Assembly (NCBI GenBank): GCA_017392945.1
Contig: JAFOSK010000055.1
Location: 1 to 54,369, forward strand
Reading direction: 5' to 3'
DNA from: Treponema sp.
Lineage (GTDB): Bacteria > Spirochaetota > Spirochaetia > Treponematales > Treponemataceae
Length of the DNA: 54,369 nucleotides
Shown here: piece by piece, positions 24,826-34,541 of the stretch
Layout of the letters: each line of letters starts with the position of its first letter
Position numbering within the stretch: the stretch's first letter is position 1
The notes under the pieces: model-generated
The model's input: only the letters and a program-made list of their open reading frames with translations
Told to the model about the DNA's origin: nothing
The model's database searches: none
Made by a program: the position numbers and the translations under genes

Positions 24826-27800
24826 ATGAAAAAATTTATTTCGATTATTTCGTCAATATTTTTCATATTAAGTTTGACTGTATCTTGCAGCAATACTGTC
24901 AATGATAGCAACAATGATTTGCTGCTGTTCAATTTTTTACAGCAGCAACAGAAGAATTCTTCAAGCCAGAATCAACTTCAATATGCAGATCTTACGGTTG
25001 CTGTAGGAAATTCTTCTGGCAGGGCTTTGGATATTGCCTCTATTTCAAATGCCGACGTTGAAGTCCTTGGCTATGGAATGTCAAAAATATCCAGGCAGGA
25101 TGTTGCTGTAAGCAGCGGAACTTCTTCTAGCGCAGATCCTGTCGTAATTGAAAACATTCCTGTCGGTAATAACCGTATAGTTACAGTTCAGGCAAAAGAA
25201 AATATTTCAAACGTTCTTACAGCAATGGCAGGCGTGAAAATTTCCGCTGTAACAAATATTGAGCCAGGATCAAACACTGTAAATGTAAACTGGTCAAGCA
25301 CAGCCGTTGGAAATATTTATGCAGCCCTTCTTGATTTAAAGTACGATATCAGTCTTCTTTCTTCAGAAACTGTCAGCGGTTATCTTCCAAAAGACGGAAG
25401 CGGAAAAATCATTCATGCAAGCCTGATAAACAGTGCAAAGCTTGCCGCAGACATAAAGAATAACTCTGTAATTCCGGGTTCCAGTTCGTATGAGCTTAGC
25501 GCAGGTCAGGTAAGCTTTACATCTGATGCATCGTCTGGCAGCATTACAGTCCAAGTATGTGATCCAATCTCTTCTAAATTGAATTCTGTTTCAGCTGGTA
25601 TTAATACAATTTCAAATGTAGCTCCTGGAACGTGGAAAGTTTTCGGTCTTTATGGAAACAGCGTCGTTTTTTCAAAGAGTGTGACAGTCGGAGCAGGAGA
25701 ATCAGTTGATCTTGGATCGATTTTATTCAAAGTGCCTGCTCCTCGTCTAGAAGATGCTTCCGGAATGCAGATTGGAGAATTCATATCAGGAACAAAAACT
25801 GTCTATCTAAAAGCTCGAACCTATGATGATGAAGAAGAACTTGATGGTGTTACAATTTACTATACAACAGACGGAACAGAACCAACTTCAAGCAGCAGTT
25901 TGTATACAGCAAGCGGAATCAACGTAAATGTAGGAACAAAAATCAAGGCAATCGCTGTTAGAACAGGACTTTTGAATTCTGATGTTTCTACATGGGAATT
26001 TTCAAAACCAAAGATCGGATATACTCATCCAGCAAGCGGAAAATACAGCCCTGTCGATATGAACAGCAGCACAGATGGCTTTGGCTGGAGTTCTGGAGAT
26101 TGGGCACTTGGTGCAAATGTAAACGCAACAGAAACGACATTTGCATTGTATTCTGCAAATGCAACAAAAATTCTTCTCGAAATATATTCTTCTCCATACG
26201 GAACTGACGCTATGTATGATTATTGGATGGAAAAAGACAGCAATAATGTATGGCGTGCAAAAATTAGCGGAAATCTGACTGGTGCAATCTATGCCTTCCG
26301 CTGTTGGGGACCGAACTGGATTTTCAGCGAAAGCTGGACTAGGGGAGGAAGTTCAGAAGGATGTGTTGCAGACTACGATTCAAACGGAAATAGATTTAAC
26401 CCGAATAAGATTGTTTTCGATCCATATGCGCGTGAAATGACCCATGACCCTAGCAATGCTGATGCAATCAGTTCATATGCTACAACAAATGAATCTTACG
26501 CTCTGGCTGCTCCCGAATATCAGATTTTATCCACCGGTGAAACTAAGCCTGCGGGAAGCACTAAGTCATGGCGGGAATTTGACTCGGGAACTATTGCTCC
26601 TAAAGGATATATTATTACAGACAACACAGGTTATGGTACAAAACCTGCTATTGCGCAAAAAGATGCGATAATCTATGAAGCTCATGTTCGAGGCCTTACA
26701 AACCATTCTTCAACTGCAAATCTTTCTACGCTTCTTTCTGGTTATGTTGATATGGAAAATATTCCTGCCGAGTACCGCGGAACTTACAAAGGTGCAACCT
26801 ATATGATTCCGTACCTTAAAATGCTTGGTATCAATACGATTGAGCTTCTTCCAGTTCATGAAACTGACAACGATGCAAACCCTGATGATGGTCCAGGCGG
26901 AAACTTCTGGGGTTATATGACCTTCGATTACTTTGCTCCGGACAGACGCTATTCAAGCGATAAAACAGCAGGCGGACCTACCAAGGAATTCAAGGAAATG
27001 ATAAAAGCCTTCCATGATGCCGGAATGGAAGTTTACCTTGATGTGGTTTATAACCACGCTGGAGAAGGCGGAACCTGGCATGGAAGTGATAAGGATGAAA
27101 ACTTTGATCAAGGAAAGCAGTGTACTGTTGTAAGTATGAGGGGTATCGATAATTCAACTTATTATACTTTATGTACCACTGCTAAAGCTTATTACTGGGA
27201 CTCTACAGGTTGTGGAAACAACTTGAAATGCGATAATCCTGTTGTCCGACAGCTTATTCTTGATTCTCTTACTTATTGGATTGATGAAATGGGTGCAGAC
27301 GGATTCCGTTTTGACCTTGCAACTGTTCTTGGACGGGAAGAAAGTAATTATACGGATGATGCAGGAAACAAGAAGTGGAACTATTCAAGTTCTGCTCAGA
27401 CTCTTGTAGATATTGCAACTCTCGGCTCAAGCAAAAATGTTGAAATGATTGCAGAAAGCTGGGACTGTGGAGAATATGCTTACCAGGTCGGAAACTTCCC
27501 AGCAGGATGGGCCGGATGGAACGGACGATACCGCGATACAATGAGAAAATTCGTAGGTTATGGCGCGAGAAATGGAGCAAGCTATGGAGACATTAATAAT
27601 TTCATCAACGGAGACTACGATAACTTTAATAAAGAAGGCGGTCCGCATAAGACTGTAAACTTTATTGTTGCTCATGACGGTTATACTCTTGCAGACCTTT
27701 GCAGCGGCTACACTACAGGCGGAGAAGACTATAATAAGACTCTTACCTGGCCATTCGGTCCTAGTGATGGAGGAGACAGTAACGGTGCTCTAAATGGATT

Positions 27801-30759
27801 TGGAAATGAGGCTGCAAATAAACGACAGGCAGTCCGCAACATGTTCGCACTCCAGATGATAAGCCGCGGTGTTCCGATGATCGTTTACGGTGACGAATTC
27901 GGTCGAACTCAGAACGGAAATAATAATCCGTATAATGTTGACAGTGTTTGTACCTGGAACAACTATAATATGGTTGCAACATCCAGCCCGCATACAGTTT
28001 CGACAGATGCAGTTCTACCTTATCACAACAATTTCGGGACATTTGGAAATACTGCTGGCAAAAACGGAAACTTTGAGTTTGCACGCTACATGATGAATCT
28101 CCATGCTTCGGAACCGGCATTCAGACAGGATACTTATACTGTCGGTTATAACTTTAGGAAGGAAGACGGTTCTAGCACTTTGCAAGATGATGACCGCTGT
28201 GTATGGATTCGCATTGACGGTGATACAGTTACCGGTGGAAGTGACTATCTTGTATTCATCAATATGTATACTTCTCAGGTTGGCTTTACAATTCCTGATG
28301 CTGACGAAGGATATCATTGGGTTCTTCTTGCAGATACCCAGAATTACTTTGAAAAAGATTTGAACTGCTGGAGTGAGGCAAATGCTTCTACCGTGAATAC
28401 AGAATTTGGGGTTGCAGCTTGGTCGGTAGTAATACTGAAGCAGGTTTCTGATGCTCCGGCGATTCCTGACTGCGAGGCACCGGCAATTACAGGAACCGAT
28501 AATTTTACGACTTCATCTTCGGTTTCTATTAACTGTGGAACAGCAGGTGCAACCATTTATTATACAACAGACGGAACCGTTCCAAGTGCAACAAATGGAA
28601 CAGAATATTCAGGAGCGTTCACCATTACAAAGACTACAACAGTAAAAGCAATTGCTGTTGCAGGCGGTTATAATAATTCTAGCGTTACAAGCGTTAAGTT
28701 CACAAAAAATGCACCTACATGTGCAAAGCCGACATTTACCGGAGACACGACGTTTACAGAAAGCTCAAGCATAACATTAAGCTGTACAACAAGCGGGGCT
28801 GCAATCTATTACACATTGGACGGTTCTATTCCAAGCTCTGCTAATGGAACTTTGTATTCAGGATCCATTTCCATTTCTGAAACAAAGACTCTCAAAGCTA
28901 TAGCAGTTCTTGATGGCTACGAGGACTCGGAAATTCTTGTACAGAAATTTACATTAAGAACGTTTTCTTCAAAGAGCGGAATTATGCTTCAAGGATTCAA
29001 CTGGGCAAGTGCAATGCGAGGTTCTTCTTTTAATAAAGAGAATCCTAATCCAAACTGGTACAAATGGTACAACGTTGTAACAAACCTGGCTTCTGATATA
29101 AAAGATACTTTTGAATACATGTGGTGTCCGCCACCAAGTATGACAGACACCTCTTCTTCAGAAGGTTATGGACCGAGTCAGCTAAATGATTTGAATAACT
29201 GTTATGGTAGCGAACTGGAATTAAAGGCGATGATAAACGCAATTAGTCCGACAAAAGCTATTGCGGATATAGTAATAAATCATCGTGCAGGAACAACAAG
29301 CTGGGCTGATTTTACAAATCCTAGTTGGACAGAAGATTATTATTCAATTTGCTCCGATGACGAATGTTTCTCAAGTGATTATAGTCCGATAAAGGGAAAC
29401 ACAAATCACGGTGCCGCAGATTCAGGAGATACATACGGAGCATACCGCGATCTGGATCACACAAACACTCTTGTTCAGCAAGGAATTATAGACTGGATGA
29501 ATAACGTTCTTAAACCAGCAGGTTTTGTAGGCTGGCGTTATGATTATGTCAAAGGATACGGGGCTGAATATGTCGGAAAATACAATGCACAGACTGAAGC
29601 GGAATTCAGTGTAGGTGAATATTGGCCGACAGACGCTTATAATGCAAGCGGTTGGGGCAATACAATAAAGAATTGGATCAGCGGAACGGAAGCCAATGGC
29701 GGCCAGCGTTCCCGTGCATTTGACTTTGCACTAAAAGGTGCAATGAATTCGGTATTCAATGACGGTGCCAGCTATTCAACTCTAGCAGATTCTTCAAATC
29801 TTATTATAAGCCAGCCTTCTGATGCTGTAACTTTCGTTGATAATCATGACACAGGCTCAACACAGGGACATTGGCCAGTAAGTGCAGATAAAGTTGGAAT
29901 CGCTTATGCACTCATTTTAACTCATCCGGGAATTCCATGCGTTGCCTGGCAGCATTATTTTACTTATGCAGAAAGCGGAAGTCTTGACGGTGAAAGTCAG
30001 TACGTTGCTTCAAATGTCGTTGCAGGAACAAGCAAAAACCTTCGTCAGCACATAGACAAGCTTATTCAGCTGCGTAAAGATATGGGAATTGAGTATGATT
30101 CAGTCCGCACTACAAAGCAGGCAAATGATTCAGGCTATGCAGCACAGATTGACGGAACAAACGGAAGCGTAATCGTTCTTATTGGTTCCGGTTATACACC
30201 GAGCGATTCAAATTACACGCTTTTCTACAGCGGAACAGGTTTCGCAATCTGGGTGAACGATGGAAAAGTGCATTGTGCAAGTCCAGTAATCAGTTTTGCG
30301 GACGGAAAATGTTCGATTTCTTGCACTACGAGCGGAGCAACGGTTATGTATTCTACAGACGGAACCAGCTACAGCACATATACAGAAGAGTTCTCTGTAA
30401 CAGAAGGAACAACAGTATATGCTTATGCAACAAAAGAAGACGCAGAAGATTCTGAAGTCGTAAATAAGTTATTTGCAGCTGAAACCGAGTACACTATAAC
30501 AGGTTCATTCCCTGATTATTGGGGCTCAGCAGGAGATGTAATGTATGCATACATTTTTGGAGGAACAGACGGAGAACAATGGGTTCCGGCATCTTATTCG
30601 TCAAATAAATTTACGTTCTCTACATCTTACAATTTTACGACTTGTATTGCTGTAAGAATGAAGTCAGGAACTACAAGTCCAAGCTGGGATAACAAATGGA
30701 ATAAATCAAACGATATAGTTATTTCTGGAACAACAGGAACAGCCTCTTCGTTTGAATAA
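24826..30759 (+). CDS. Surface lipoprotein fusing an isoamylase (GH13_11-type) and an alpha-amylase
   Basis: 1977 aa lipoprotein (lipobox LTVSC). Order: N-terminal module shared with the pullulanase (about 45-300); chitobiase-C-like repeat (about 335-390); carbohydrate-binding-like domain; GH13 isoamylase/GlgX-type barrel with nucleophile D830 (FRFDLAT), acid/base E877 (IAESWD) and D951 (AHDGYT); two more chitobiase-C-like repeats (about 1235-1375); second GH13 alpha-amylase barrel with D1573 (WRYDY), E1598 (VGEYWP) and D1675 (DNHDTG); a fourth repeat; a C-terminal starch-binding-like module (about 1885-1977). Both triads are complete, so one molecule could debranch and cut starch. ATG 24826 is chosen over TTG 24811 because GAGAGG lies between them. 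Confidence 0.9.
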   Translation: MKKFISIISSIFFILSLTVSCSNTVNDSNNDLLLFNFLQQQQKNSSSQNQLQYADLTVAVGNSSGRALDIASISNADVEVLGYGMSKISRQDVAVSSGTSSSADPVVIENIPVGNNRIVTVQAKENISNVLTAMAGVKISAVTNIEPGSNTVNVNWSSTAVGNIYAALLDLKYDISLLSSETVSGYLPKDGSGKIIHASLINSAKLAADIKNNSVIPGSSSYELSAGQVSFTSDASSGSITVQVCDPISSKLNSVSAGINTISNVAPGTWKVFGLYGNSVVFSKSVTVGAGESVDLGSILFKVPAPRLEDASGMQIGEFISGTKTVYLKARTYDDEEELDGVTIYYTTDGTEPTSSSSLYTASGINVNVGTKIKAIAVRTGLLNSDVSTWEFSKPKIGYTHPASGKYSPVDMNSSTDGFGWSSGDWALGANVNATETTFALYSANATKILLEIYSSPYGTDAMYDYWMEKDSNNVWRAKISGNLTGAIYAFRCWGPNWIFSESWTRGGSSEGCVADYDSNGNRFNPNKIVFDPYAREMTHDPSNADAISSYATTNESYALAAPEYQILSTGETKPAGSTKSWREFDSGTIAPKGYIITDNTGYGTKPAIAQKDAIIYEAHVRGLTNHSSTANLSTLLSGYVDMENIPAEYRGTYKGATYMIPYLKMLGINTIELLPVHETDNDANPDDGPGGNFWGYMTFDYFAPDRRYSSDKTAGGPTKEFKEMIKAFHDAGMEVYLDVVYNHAGEGGTWHGSDKDENFDQGKQCTVVSMRGIDNSTYYTLCTTAKAYYWDSTGCGNNLKCDNPVVRQLILDSLTYWIDEMGADGFRFDLATVLGREESNYTDDAGNKKWNYSSSAQTLVDIATLGSSKNVEMIAESWDCGEYAYQVGNFPAGWAGWNGRYRDTMRKFVGYGARNGASYGDINNFINGDYDNFNKEGGPHKTVNFIVAHDGYTLADLCSGYTTGGEDYNKTLTWPFGPSDGGDSNGALNGFGNEAANKRQAVRNMFALQMISRGVPMIVYGDEFGRTQNGNNNPYNVDSVCTWNNYNMVATSSPHTVSTDAVLPYHNNFGTFGNTAGKNGNFEFARYMMNLHASEPAFRQDTYTVGYNFRKEDGSSTLQDDDRCVWIRIDGDTVTGGSDYLVFINMYTSQVGFTIPDADEGYHWVLLADTQNYFEKDLNCWSEANASTVNTEFGVAAWSVVILKQVSDAPAIPDCEAPAITGTDNFTTSSSVSINCGTAGATIYYTTDGTVPSATNGTEYSGAFTITKTTTVKAIAVAGGYNNSSVTSVKFTKNAPTCAKPTFTGDTTFTESSSITLSCTTSGAAIYYTLDGSIPSSANGTLYSGSISISETKTLKAIAVLDGYEDSEILVQKFTLRTFSSKSGIMLQGFNWASAMRGSSFNKENPNPNWYKWYNVVTNLASDIKDTFEYMWCPPPSMTDTSSSEGYGPSQLNDLNNCYGSELELKAMINAISPTKAIADIVINHRAGTTSWADFTNPSWTEDYYSICSDDECFSSDYSPIKGNTNHGAADSGDTYGAYRDLDHTNTLVQQGIIDWMNNVLKPAGFVGWRYDYVKGYGAEYVGKYNAQTEAEFSVGEYWPTDAYNASGWGNTIKNWISGTEANGGQRSRAFDFALKGAMNSVFNDGASYSTLADSSNLIISQPSDAVTFVDNHDTGSTQGHWPVSADKVGIAYALILTHPGIPCVAWQHYFTYAESGSLDGESQYVASNVVAGTSKNLRQHIDKLIQLRKDMGIEYDSVRTTKQANDSGYAAQIDGTNGSVIVLIGSGYTPSDSNYTLFYSGTGFAIWVNDGKVHCASPVISFADGKCSISCTTSGATVMYSTDGTSYSTYTEEFSVTEGTTVYAYATKEDAEDSEVVNKLFAAETEYTITGSFPDYWGSAGDVMYAYIFGGTDGEQWVPASYSSNKFTFSTSYNFTTCIAVRMKSGTTSPSWDNKWNKSNDIVISGTTGTASSFE

Positions 30760-30821
30760 TTATGTTTCTGTAAATTATCTGTTTTGTATTTTTATCCATG
30801 CTTGATCAGCGTGGATATTGG

Positions 30822-30856
30822 ATCCCGTTGGAAAAAGTTCCAGCGGGATTTTTTTT
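30822..30856 (+). terminator. Intrinsic terminator after the isoamylase-amylase gene
   Basis: ATCCCGTTGGAA pairs with TTCCAGCGGGAT (one mismatch) around AAAG, followed by seven or more T. Confidence 0.9.
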
Positions 30857-30875
30857 GGGAACTATAAAAGATGAA

Positions 30876-30986
30876 GTATGAACCGCGCCGGTGCTGTAGC
30901 AGAGCCGAAGGCTGGATTTGCGGAGGCATGGCCGGAGCAAAGACCGAGCGAAAGCGGGCTGCGGAAGGACCGTTTCGAAAAAAATT
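30876..30986. other. GC-rich island in the gap between the two starch-degrading genes
   Basis: In the 306-bp gap, about 105 bp are clearly richer in G and C than the flanks (for example GCCGAAGGCTGGATTTGCGG and GAGCGAAAGCGGGCTGCGG). No convincing gene is present; a 73-codon open frame on the minus strand (30806-31027) runs through the terminator and promoter and is rejected. The island looks like an inserted or dispersed repeat. Confidence 0.4.
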
Positions 30987-31006
30987 GCGCTTTTAATAAA
31001 AAAAAT

Positions 31007-31034
31007 TTGACATATTTTAAATCTCATTTAGAAT
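31007..31034 (+). promoter_or_regulatory. Promoter of the pullulanase gene
   Basis: TTGACA, a 16-nt spacer and TAGAAT, about 31 nt before the ATG, with GTAGGTG as ribosome site. Confidence 0.7.
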
Positions 31035-31065
31035 ATAAGTAACGAATTAAAAAAGTAGGTGTCAT

Positions 31066-34000
31066 ATGAAAAAGTTTTTTGTAATGCTCTTTACGGGCAT
31101 ATTGGCGTTGGCATTATTTTCATGTTCTGATTCATTATCTGAAAAAAATAATGCGCTCGATTTTCTTGTTACTGCAAATGCTATTCACAATTCATCTTCA
31201 GAAGACTATGGTTCAATCACTTTAGTTTCTTCAGATTCCCGCTCATTGGATGTCTCTACCATCACAAGTGCAACTGTAACTGTAAGCGGTTACGGAATGG
31301 ACGATGTTCAGGGAACCGATGTAAATCTTTCAAATGGTTCTGGAACAGCAAAAATCAGTGGAATTAAGGTTGGTACTAACCGAGTTGTAACTGTAAAATC
31401 AAACGTTGACGGAGCAGTAATCCGCGGTGTTTGTAATGTTGCTTCCGGCGATAATAATGAATGTGAAGTAAACTGGAATACAACAGCTGTCGCAAATGTT
31501 TACTACAACCTGATTAAATCAGGAGACGATGTTTCCAGCATTGAGTCATCCGCATTTAGTACAAAAATTCCTTCTGTTCACGCAAGTTTGTTTGATGCGG
31601 AAAACTTTGCAAATGCTTTTAAGTCTGCCGGGTACAATGCTTCTAGCTTATCTGCCGATGATTATATTCTAAATTTTGGAAATATCGTTGTAAAATATTC
31701 AAATACAAACGGATACACAGTTCAGGTAACTGATATTGCTTCTGAAAAAACAACTTTTTCACAGGCTTCTGGAAACACAACCTTGAAGGGTTATCCAGGA
31801 GAATGGAAAGTAAAAGTATTTGATGAAACTGGTGTTTTGAAAGAAACCAAAGATGTGGTTGTTGCCTCTGGAAAAGAAACGACTATTACAGTTACTCATG
31901 TAAGCGGGGGCACACCAGTTACTGGAAAGATTATTGTGCATGTGCCAAGTAGTTTGGGATATACATGCATTTGGGCTTGGGCAACTTCTGGAAGTACAAA
32001 TTATACAGGTGGAACATGGCCTGGAAAGAAAATGTCTTCGAACGGTTCATTCTATGATTACACAATCGAACAGACAAAAGCTAAGATTATTTTCAATAAT
32101 AATGGTGGTTCAACTGTTGGTTCAAACCAGACAAATGACCTTTACATTACAGAAGGTGAATGGAACTACATTGGCGGTGCTTCTGGTACTTTAGATACTA
32201 CAGGTGCTTCTATTTCAGACAATTTTGAAAAAGCAACTGTTGAAGAAAGCCTTACCGTAGCCGTAGAAAATCCAGCTGTTCCAATGAGACCTACTGTAAA
32301 GATAAACTACGCTGACGGCGATGAAATTGATGTAAACGGCTCTGTTATATTCACTGTTACAAGTGAAAATGCAGAACTTACAGCCGGCACTTATACGGTC
32401 GGTTCAAAAACAGGAACTTTGACTGTTGGAAAAAATAAGGTAGATCTTCCATCAGGACTTTCTACAGAACAGACAATTACGGTTTCTGCAAATGTAGAAA
32501 ACGAAGCAGGAAGTGCAAGCCTTTCACTCTCTCTTACAACCGCAGAAATTGCCCAGCCAAGCACACCGACTCGCCTAGGTGCATTCTACGAAAGATGTGC
32601 CACAAGTTTTAGTATCTGGTCACCAGATTCAAGCAATGTAAAAGTTGCAGTTAAAAAACAGGGAGAAAGCAGTTTTACAGAATATTCTTGCACAAAAGGC
32701 TTTACAGTTAACGGCGGATATTCTGACACAAGCAATATCTACGGTGTAACTGTAATGGGTGACTGTAATCTTGCTGAATACCAGTTCTATATCGGTGATA
32801 AAGCTGTCCGGGATCCGTATGGTAAGATGGTGAAGTATGAAGATGATGATGCAAAAACTAATTTGATTAAGGCAAATTACAGTGAAAGTAACTGTACTGT
32901 TTCAAGTTATGCAGGTTCTTCTATAAATATTGTTGTTGATGTAGATAGTATTTTGCCGACTGCAGGTTCATGGTATGACAGACCAGCCCTTTCTAATAAA
33001 GCCAAATCTGTTGTTTATGAAATCCATGTTGGTGACTTTACCTGTGATTCTTCATGGGGTGGAACATCTTCTAAGAAGGGTAAATTCAGAGGATTTATCG
33101 AATCAGGAACAACTTATTCAAGTGGCGGAAAAACTGTAAAAACAGGTTTGGATCATCTTGTTGAACTTGGGGTTACTCACGTTCAGATTATGCCAATGTA
33201 TGATTATGCAACTAAAGTTAATCATACTGTTGGAGAATATTATAACTGGGGATATGACCCGGTAAATTACAATGTTCCTGAAGACCGTTTTGCAATGGAT
33301 CCTAGAGATTATGAAGAAAGAATACGTGAAGTAAAGGATCTTGTAAACGTACTTCATCAGAATGGAATCCGGGTAATTATGGATGTTGTATATAACCATT
33401 CTTTTGACGGAGAAATGTTCAGTAAGATTACTTCAAAATATTACACAACTAAAGATTATTCCGAATGTGGAAACAGTATTGATGTTTCTAATTCAATGGT
33501 AAGCCGAATGGTTCGTGACAGTCTTGAATACTGGGCTGAAACATTTAATCTTGACGGTTTCCGTTTTGACCTCATGGGAATTTATACAAACAATGCAATA
33601 GGAAACTGGGGACAGTATTTGAATGAAAAATATACAAATAGAACCTTGCTGTTGTACGGTGAACCTTATAAAGCTGATAACTCTGATACTTCTGGTTATG
33701 CGTATGCAAATTCAATTCCAGAATTGAATTATGCAGGTGTCGGTGGTTTTGCTCACAAGTATCGCGAAACACTTAAGGGTGGCAGTGATGATGCTGTTAA
33801 GGGATATATTTTTAATTCAACAGACAAAGATGGTTCTGCAACTGTAGGAAATGTAATGGTTGGCTTAAAAGGTTCCGGTTCAGGACTTGGAAATGATAAT
33901 GAAGGCGTATGGACACGTTACTTTACTGCAAGCCCTTATCAGGCCGTAAACTATCTTTCTGCACATGATAATCTTTGTCTTTTTGATAAGATTACTACTG

Positions 34001-34497
34001 CTGGGGTTACAAGCAATTCTTATGCTCAGGCAATTGTTAAATTTGGTCATGGAATTATTACTCTTTCTCAGGGTGTCGGTTTTATTCATGGTGGAGATGA
34101 TTTCCTTCGTACTAAAACTGGTGACAGATGGAGTGAATTTTTAATTGATACAAGAACTGCCAAAGAAAACAGTTATATGTTTGGTCAGGGAATGAATAAA
34201 ATTGACTGGAGCCGTAAGGTTACTTACAACGATTTGTTTAAATACAATAAAGATCTGATTGAATTTAAAAAATCACATGATGGATTCTATAACGGTTCTG
34301 CACAGACATCTTCTGACGGAATGACAATTTATTATAAAGTTACAGATTCGAATGGAACAAAACTTACATGCGTATTAAATCCGGGAGATGGTTTTAATTA
34401 TTCTGGTAGTGGAACTCAGGTATTTAATAAATCTGGAATTGTATCTTCCAGCAGTAAGTGGTGCGAAGGTACCGGAGTAACGATCTTCGCTCAGTAA
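31066..34497 (+). CDS. pulA: Type I pullulanase lipoprotein
   Basis: 1143 aa lipoprotein (lipobox ALFSC, Cys20) that should hydrolyse alpha-1,6 links of pullulan and starch at the cell surface or periplasm. After the N-terminal module shared with the neighbouring amylase (about 45-280) comes a CBM26-like starch-binding module (about 285-370: WAWATSGS, GGTWPGKKM, KIIFNNNGG). Then a CBM48-like segment leads into the GH13 barrel. It has the pullulanase hallmark YNWGYDP (726-732), nucleophile D835 (FRFDLMG), acid/base E866 (LYGEPY) and D968 (SAHDN). It has its own promoter and is not followed by a clear terminator before the convergent gene. Confidence 0.93.
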   Translation: MKKFFVMLFTGILALALFSCSDSLSEKNNALDFLVTANAIHNSSSEDYGSITLVSSDSRSLDVSTITSATVTVSGYGMDDVQGTDVNLSNGSGTAKISGIKVGTNRVVTVKSNVDGAVIRGVCNVASGDNNECEVNWNTTAVANVYYNLIKSGDDVSSIESSAFSTKIPSVHASLFDAENFANAFKSAGYNASSLSADDYILNFGNIVVKYSNTNGYTVQVTDIASEKTTFSQASGNTTLKGYPGEWKVKVFDETGVLKETKDVVVASGKETTITVTHVSGGTPVTGKIIVHVPSSLGYTCIWAWATSGSTNYTGGTWPGKKMSSNGSFYDYTIEQTKAKIIFNNNGGSTVGSNQTNDLYITEGEWNYIGGASGTLDTTGASISDNFEKATVEESLTVAVENPAVPMRPTVKINYADGDEIDVNGSVIFTVTSENAELTAGTYTVGSKTGTLTVGKNKVDLPSGLSTEQTITVSANVENEAGSASLSLSLTTAEIAQPSTPTRLGAFYERCATSFSIWSPDSSNVKVAVKKQGESSFTEYSCTKGFTVNGGYSDTSNIYGVTVMGDCNLAEYQFYIGDKAVRDPYGKMVKYEDDDAKTNLIKANYSESNCTVSSYAGSSINIVVDVDSILPTAGSWYDRPALSNKAKSVVYEIHVGDFTCDSSWGGTSSKKGKFRGFIESGTTYSSGGKTVKTGLDHLVELGVTHVQIMPMYDYATKVNHTVGEYYNWGYDPVNYNVPEDRFAMDPRDYEERIREVKDLVNVLHQNGIRVIMDVVYNHSFDGEMFSKITSKYYTTKDYSECGNSIDVSNSMVSRMVRDSLEYWAETFNLDGFRFDLMGIYTNNAIGNWGQYLNEKYTNRTLLLYGEPYKADNSDTSGYAYANSIPELNYAGVGGFAHKYRETLKGGSDDAVKGYIFNSTDKDGSATVGNVMVGLKGSGSGLGNDNEGVWTRYFTASPYQAVNYLSAHDNLCLFDKITTAGVTSNSYAQAIVKFGHGIITLSQGVGFIHGGDDFLRTKTGDRWSEFLIDTRTAKENSYMFGQGMNKIDWSRKVTYNDLFKYNKDLIEFKKSHDGFYNGSAQTSSDGMTIYYKVTDSNGTKLTCVLNPGDGFNYSGSGTQVFNKSGIVSSSSKWCEGTGVTIFAQ

Positions 34498-34541
34498 CCG
34501 CATAATTCCTTTGAACAGCTGGTAATTTCCAATAGAGCCGT

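Noticed and set aside
28540-28945. Repeat pair that might be a CRISPR-like or recombination repeat
   Set aside because: They are diverged protein-level repeats (YYTTDGT/YYTLDGS, chitobiase-C-like), not conserved DNA repeats with spacers. No CRISPR array was seen in the window.
30806-31027. 73-codon minus-strand frame between the two starch genes
   Set aside because: Runs across a terminator, a GC-rich island and the pulA promoter; no ribosome site.
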